Shown piece by piece: positions 61,146 through 64,000 of a stretch of DNA of 64,000 bases. This stretch comes from Holothuria scabra (taxonomy: Eukaryota; Echinodermata; Holothuroidea; Aspidochirotida; Holothuriidae). Numbering within the stretch: position 1 is the stretch's first letter; each line of letters begins with the position of its first letter. Position numbers and translations under genes: made by a program. The stretch lies in contig CM074185.1 of assembly GCA_037179385.1 (NCBI GenBank), forward strand, positions 6,381,371-6,445,370, in the 5' to 3' direction. The notes beneath the pieces were generated by a model. It did no database searches and had not been told where the DNA came from. It saw only the letters and a program-made list of their open reading frames with translations.

Positions 61146-61189
61146 AGGTCACAAGGTCAAATGAGGTCAAGTGAGGTCAATCTGGGTCA
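61146..61189 (+). promoter_or_regulatory. Cluster of five nuclear-receptor half-sites
   Basis: AGGTCA at 61146, 61154, 61164 and 61174 and GGGTCA at 61184, all in the same orientation with spacers of 2, 4, 4 and 4: one DR2 and three DR4 arrangements. The sequence belongs to a local repeat (a related version lies at 60892-60927). Binding is unproven. Confidence 0.45.
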
Positions 61190-61280
61190 TCGCATTTACT
61201 TCACTTAGACGAACACAAATCTCCATTACACCACCCCTCTCAAATGTTTCAGTGGCAAGATAATGTCATTTTCAGAATTT

Positions 61281-61590
61281 TTGCATTAAGCCCCGCCCAC
61301 TCATTAATATGCAAGGTATGACCACCAAAAACAATAGGGCACATCTACTCAATAAAATACAAAAACCAACCAAGTTTGATGAAAATTGAGCCCTCGGTTA
61401 TTGAGTTATCGTGTAACTTACCTCACATTCCAATGCACACATTAAGCCCTGTACACTCATTAATATGCAAGATATGGGCACCAAAAACTATAGGGCACAT
61501 CTCCTGAATATGATACACGTACACACCAAGTTTGAGAAAAATTGGGTACTCTGTTATTGAGTTATCATGTCACATACCTCGCATTCCAAT
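61281..61590 (+). repeat. Tandem duplication, 157-bp unit, 2 copies
   Basis: ACTCATTAATATGCAAGGTA near 61300 and ACTCATTAATATGCAAGATA near 61457, each followed by a CACCAAAAAC...AGGGCACATCT stretch and TTATTGAGTTATC. Confidence 0.65.
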
Positions 61591-62195
61591 GTGTCACATA
61601 TACATATACACACACACACACACATATATACGCCAACTTGACTACAAAGGTTCCTTTGTTAACACAAGGAACCAAAAACAAAGGATAACATTAGCCATAT
61701 ATGATATGTCCCTCCCATGACATCACAAGATTTACAAATTGAGCTCATATTTACGCATGACTAAGTGCAAATCAGAAAGAAACCTGTTAAATGGCCAATT
61801 TTTAACCCGTTTTGATGGGAATTGCAGCAATTTTCTTGGCTTTTAATGCTTTTTACATCAAATACCAGACTTTGTCATTTTGGTGTCACACTACCTTTAA
61901 AAGTATCTCAATATACATGTGTTACATGCATATCTCTGACATTCATTTCATGGTGTATTAGAGGTGCAGACTGTGGGGCTTGCCCGAGTGTAAATTCATC
62001 AATGACTGGGCGTTAACTTTGTGTGGCACTAAAAAATTTATTGCAGCTGAAGGGCTAAATGAAAACCATATATTTATTGCCAGTTGTCATTGTCCATGAG
62101 GTTCCTGTTAAATATACACACATTCCACCATTTTACTTTATACTTCTGAAATTCTAATTGAATCTCAAATATTTCCATATCTGCAGGAATCTTTG

Positions 62196-62773
62196 GAAGA
62201 ATATTCCAAAGCCAAATTCTTTTTTGATATGTTTAAGAGGAACATATTCTATTAAGCATTCTGGTGAAAGTTTTATTCATTTCCCATGATCTATTCTCGA
62301 GATATTAGCAATTGAATGTGGCTGATTTTCTACATTAAATGAACTTGGAGCAAACAAGCGCGATGTCATGGCTTCACATTGTCAGCCAACGGTTTGTATT
62401 TATTTATAATTTACCATCAATTTTATGTGACAAAACTTATGTATGTAAATACCATCAGTGCATCTACAGCAATGGGATTAAGAGCTTCATGTGCCTTAGG
62501 CGCAAGACAACATCCCTAATCAATTCAGGGTCAAACTAACAGGAAGAAATATAAAAGACAAACAAAAAATAACATTGGCCAACAATGTGAATCCATGACA
62601 TCACACCTGCTTGCTTCAAGTTCACTTTTCATTGGAAATGTGTCAACTTCAATTGCAAATATCTTGAGAACTGAACATGGGAAATGAAAGAAACCTTTAG
62701 CAGAATGCCTAGAATATGTTCCTTTTTAGCATATCAAACATAAATTTGGTTCTGGACTATTCTTTTAATATTA
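62196..62773. mobile_element. Fold-back element, copy 2
   Basis: The same inverted-arm structure as 4745-5322: left arm from TTCCAAAGCCAAATTC, right arm ending TTTGGTTCTGGACTATTC. It ends about 18 bp from the receptor exon donor at 62791, so it lies at the very start of that intron. Confidence 0.65.
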
Positions 62774-62790
62774 TTATTTTTAAGTCAAAC

Positions 62791-62941
62791 CTTGATTTGT
62801 AGCCATGTCAGGTTACTCTTTGTGTCTGAATCCAGACCATACACAACGGCATTGACAAATCCATGCAAAGGAGTTGAGGCTGCGTGGAGCAAACTGAGAG
62901 CAAAGATATGATCCGGAGATTTGCCAAATGCATTCTGCAGC
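62791..62941 (-). CDS. Penultimate exon of a seven-transmembrane receptor-like gene (TM7)
   Basis: 151 nt between acceptor ctcaattcag and donor ATCAAG|gtttga; it enters needing one base and exits in phase 0. The peptide LQNAFGKSPDHIFALSLLHA then STPLHGFVNAVVYGLDSD looks like a seventh transmembrane helix with the N-x-x-x-Y-G ending (GFVNAVVYG) seen in TMEM116/GPR157/cAMP-receptor-like proteins. The family is inferred from this one segment. Upstream exons lie past 64000. Confidence 0.55.
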
Positions 62942-63179
62942 CTGAATTGAGAATAAATGTAACATGTAATATATACTTTTTATAACAACCACATCACATC
63001 ACATTATATCATACTATGTATTGAAGTAATTCATGTAAGAGTATTTAAACCTATTCTTTCCCTATGGTAACTTCCTTTTCCTTTCTCTGTTGGAGATTAG
63101 AAGAATTGACTTCTATGTCAGTATTTTCATTCTACACACCAGTCACACCACTACCCTGAGTTATCATACTATGGTTTTC

Positions 63180-63850
63180 AGTGTCTGACCCATGGTGACC
63201 CCAGATGACCTTTGACCTTCACCAAAAATGATACATACAATCTTCCTGCCACCCCATAATGCATCCAAATAACAAATATGAAATTTATCCAGGTTTCTTA
63301 CCTTGATTTATTCTGTTAACAAAACTTTTAAAGTTAGACCTCAGATGACCTTTGACCTCCACCAAAAGCAATAGGGACCATCTACTCCTCATTGTAATGC
63401 ATCCACATACCCAAATATGAAATCTGTCCAAGTTTCCTATCTTAAGCTTAATGTGGTGTTAGGTTTCCGGAGTTTGCCAATGGTGACCCAAGATGAGCTT
63501 TGACCTCCACCAAAATGATTGGTGCTATCTTCTCACCTTAATGCATCCACATACCAATGAAATGTCTCCAAGTTTCCTATCTTAAGGTTGATGTTAACAA
63601 GATTTCCAGATTTGATCCCTGGTGACCCCAGAACACCTATGAACTTCCCGCAAAAACAAATGGGCTCTTCCTCTTCAAATGGGGCATCTTTGTATCAAGT
63701 TTGAAAACTGTCACACTTTCCTGTCTTGATGCAAAAATGCCTTGAGTTTTTCAGGATACATATTTCTATTCTAAATAATGACACATACTTAACCCCTAGT
63801 GACACAAGATGAGCTTTGACACCACCAAAAATTACATGGTTCTTTTCCTA
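63180..63850 (+). repeat. Tandem repeat, about 140-bp unit, about 5 copies, carrying DR1 sites
   Basis: Each unit has a GATGACCTTTGACCTCCACC phrase followed by a CCACATACC ... TCCAAGTTTCCT-type stretch. Phrases recur near 63206, 63346, 63493, 63628 and 63806. Isolated units of the same family lie at 1450-1500, 1960-2020, 13190-13400, 14140-14470, 18960-19200 and 56880-57010. Confidence 0.7.
63346..63358 (-). promoter_or_regulatory. Perfect DR1 nuclear-receptor site in a repeat
   Basis: TGACCTTTGACCT, two TGACCT half-sites with one spacer base, the RXR/HNF4/COUP-TF type. Identical sites occur at 14169-14181, 56944-56956 and 63206-63218, all within the same repeat family. Confidence 0.4.
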
Positions 63851-64000
63851 ACCATACCAAACCTACATTCAAAAAACCAAATCAATCCAAGTTTCATACA
63901 GTGCCTTAAGAAATGTGTGACACGAAAATTACAAAATTAGGTATTCATTGTGAAAAGCATTGAAAATCAAGAAAATTGCCATAAACCCTATCAAAATTTG

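Noticed and set aside
1..64000. CRISPR array or bacterial operon
   Set aside because: No regularly spaced identical repeats with unique spacers; introns, SINEs and LINEs show a eukaryotic genome.

Overview
This window is eukaryotic, intron-rich, AT-rich DNA dominated by transposon remnants, with fragments of at least two genes, both on the minus strand. The best-supported gene encodes a GalNAc alpha-2,6-sialyltransferase of the ST6GALNAC3/5/6 type. That family is essentially restricted to deuterostomes. Together with the dense mix of small DNA transposons, CR1/Jockey/L2-like LINE remnants and tRNA-derived SINEs, this points to a marine deuterostome invertebrate, most likely an echinoderm. That assignment is inference and no marker gene proves it.

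Layout. 1-4.4 kb: non-coding, including sequence downstream of the sialyltransferase. 4.48-21.39 kb: sialyltransferase exons read right to left: a signal-anchor/stem exon (20944-21390), two alternative sialyl-motif-L exons A (16363-16784) and B (12405-12814), one motif-S exon (5367-5474) and one terminal exon with motifs III and VS (4482-4668). A and B have the same entry phase (0) and exit phase (2), and neither length is a multiple of three. Only A or B, not both, can be joined in frame to the single shared N-terminal and C-terminal exons. The introns hold a 588-bp solo LTR, two 251-bp TTAA MITEs in opposite orientation, hAT-like MITEs, a fold-back element, a tRNA-derived SINE and a duplicated short transmembrane-tail reading frame. 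24.27-24.38 kb: a possible first coding exon of an unidentified gene, beside an ETS-like promoter motif.

25-54 kb: a gene-poor block of nested mobile elements. It includes a perfect (CTT)n tract of about 589 bp abutting a 5'-truncated LINE reverse transcriptase, a 3.35-kb hAT-like insertion that splits an older open reading frame and itself carries a TA-flanked element, further hAT-like elements with 8-bp target duplications, and an old LINE interrupted by two later insertions.

54-64 kb: mostly AT-rich unique sequence with minisatellites (31-bp, 35-bp and 17-bp units), repeats carrying nuclear-receptor half-sites (DR1, DR2, DR4), a second fold-back element, and the last two exons of a seven-transmembrane receptor-like gene (62791-62941 and 59206-59451) whose 5' part lies beyond the window.

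The most notable signal is the pair of mutually exclusive motif-L exons, which could let one locus make two sialyltransferases with different donor/acceptor-site sequences on a shared anchor and C-terminus.
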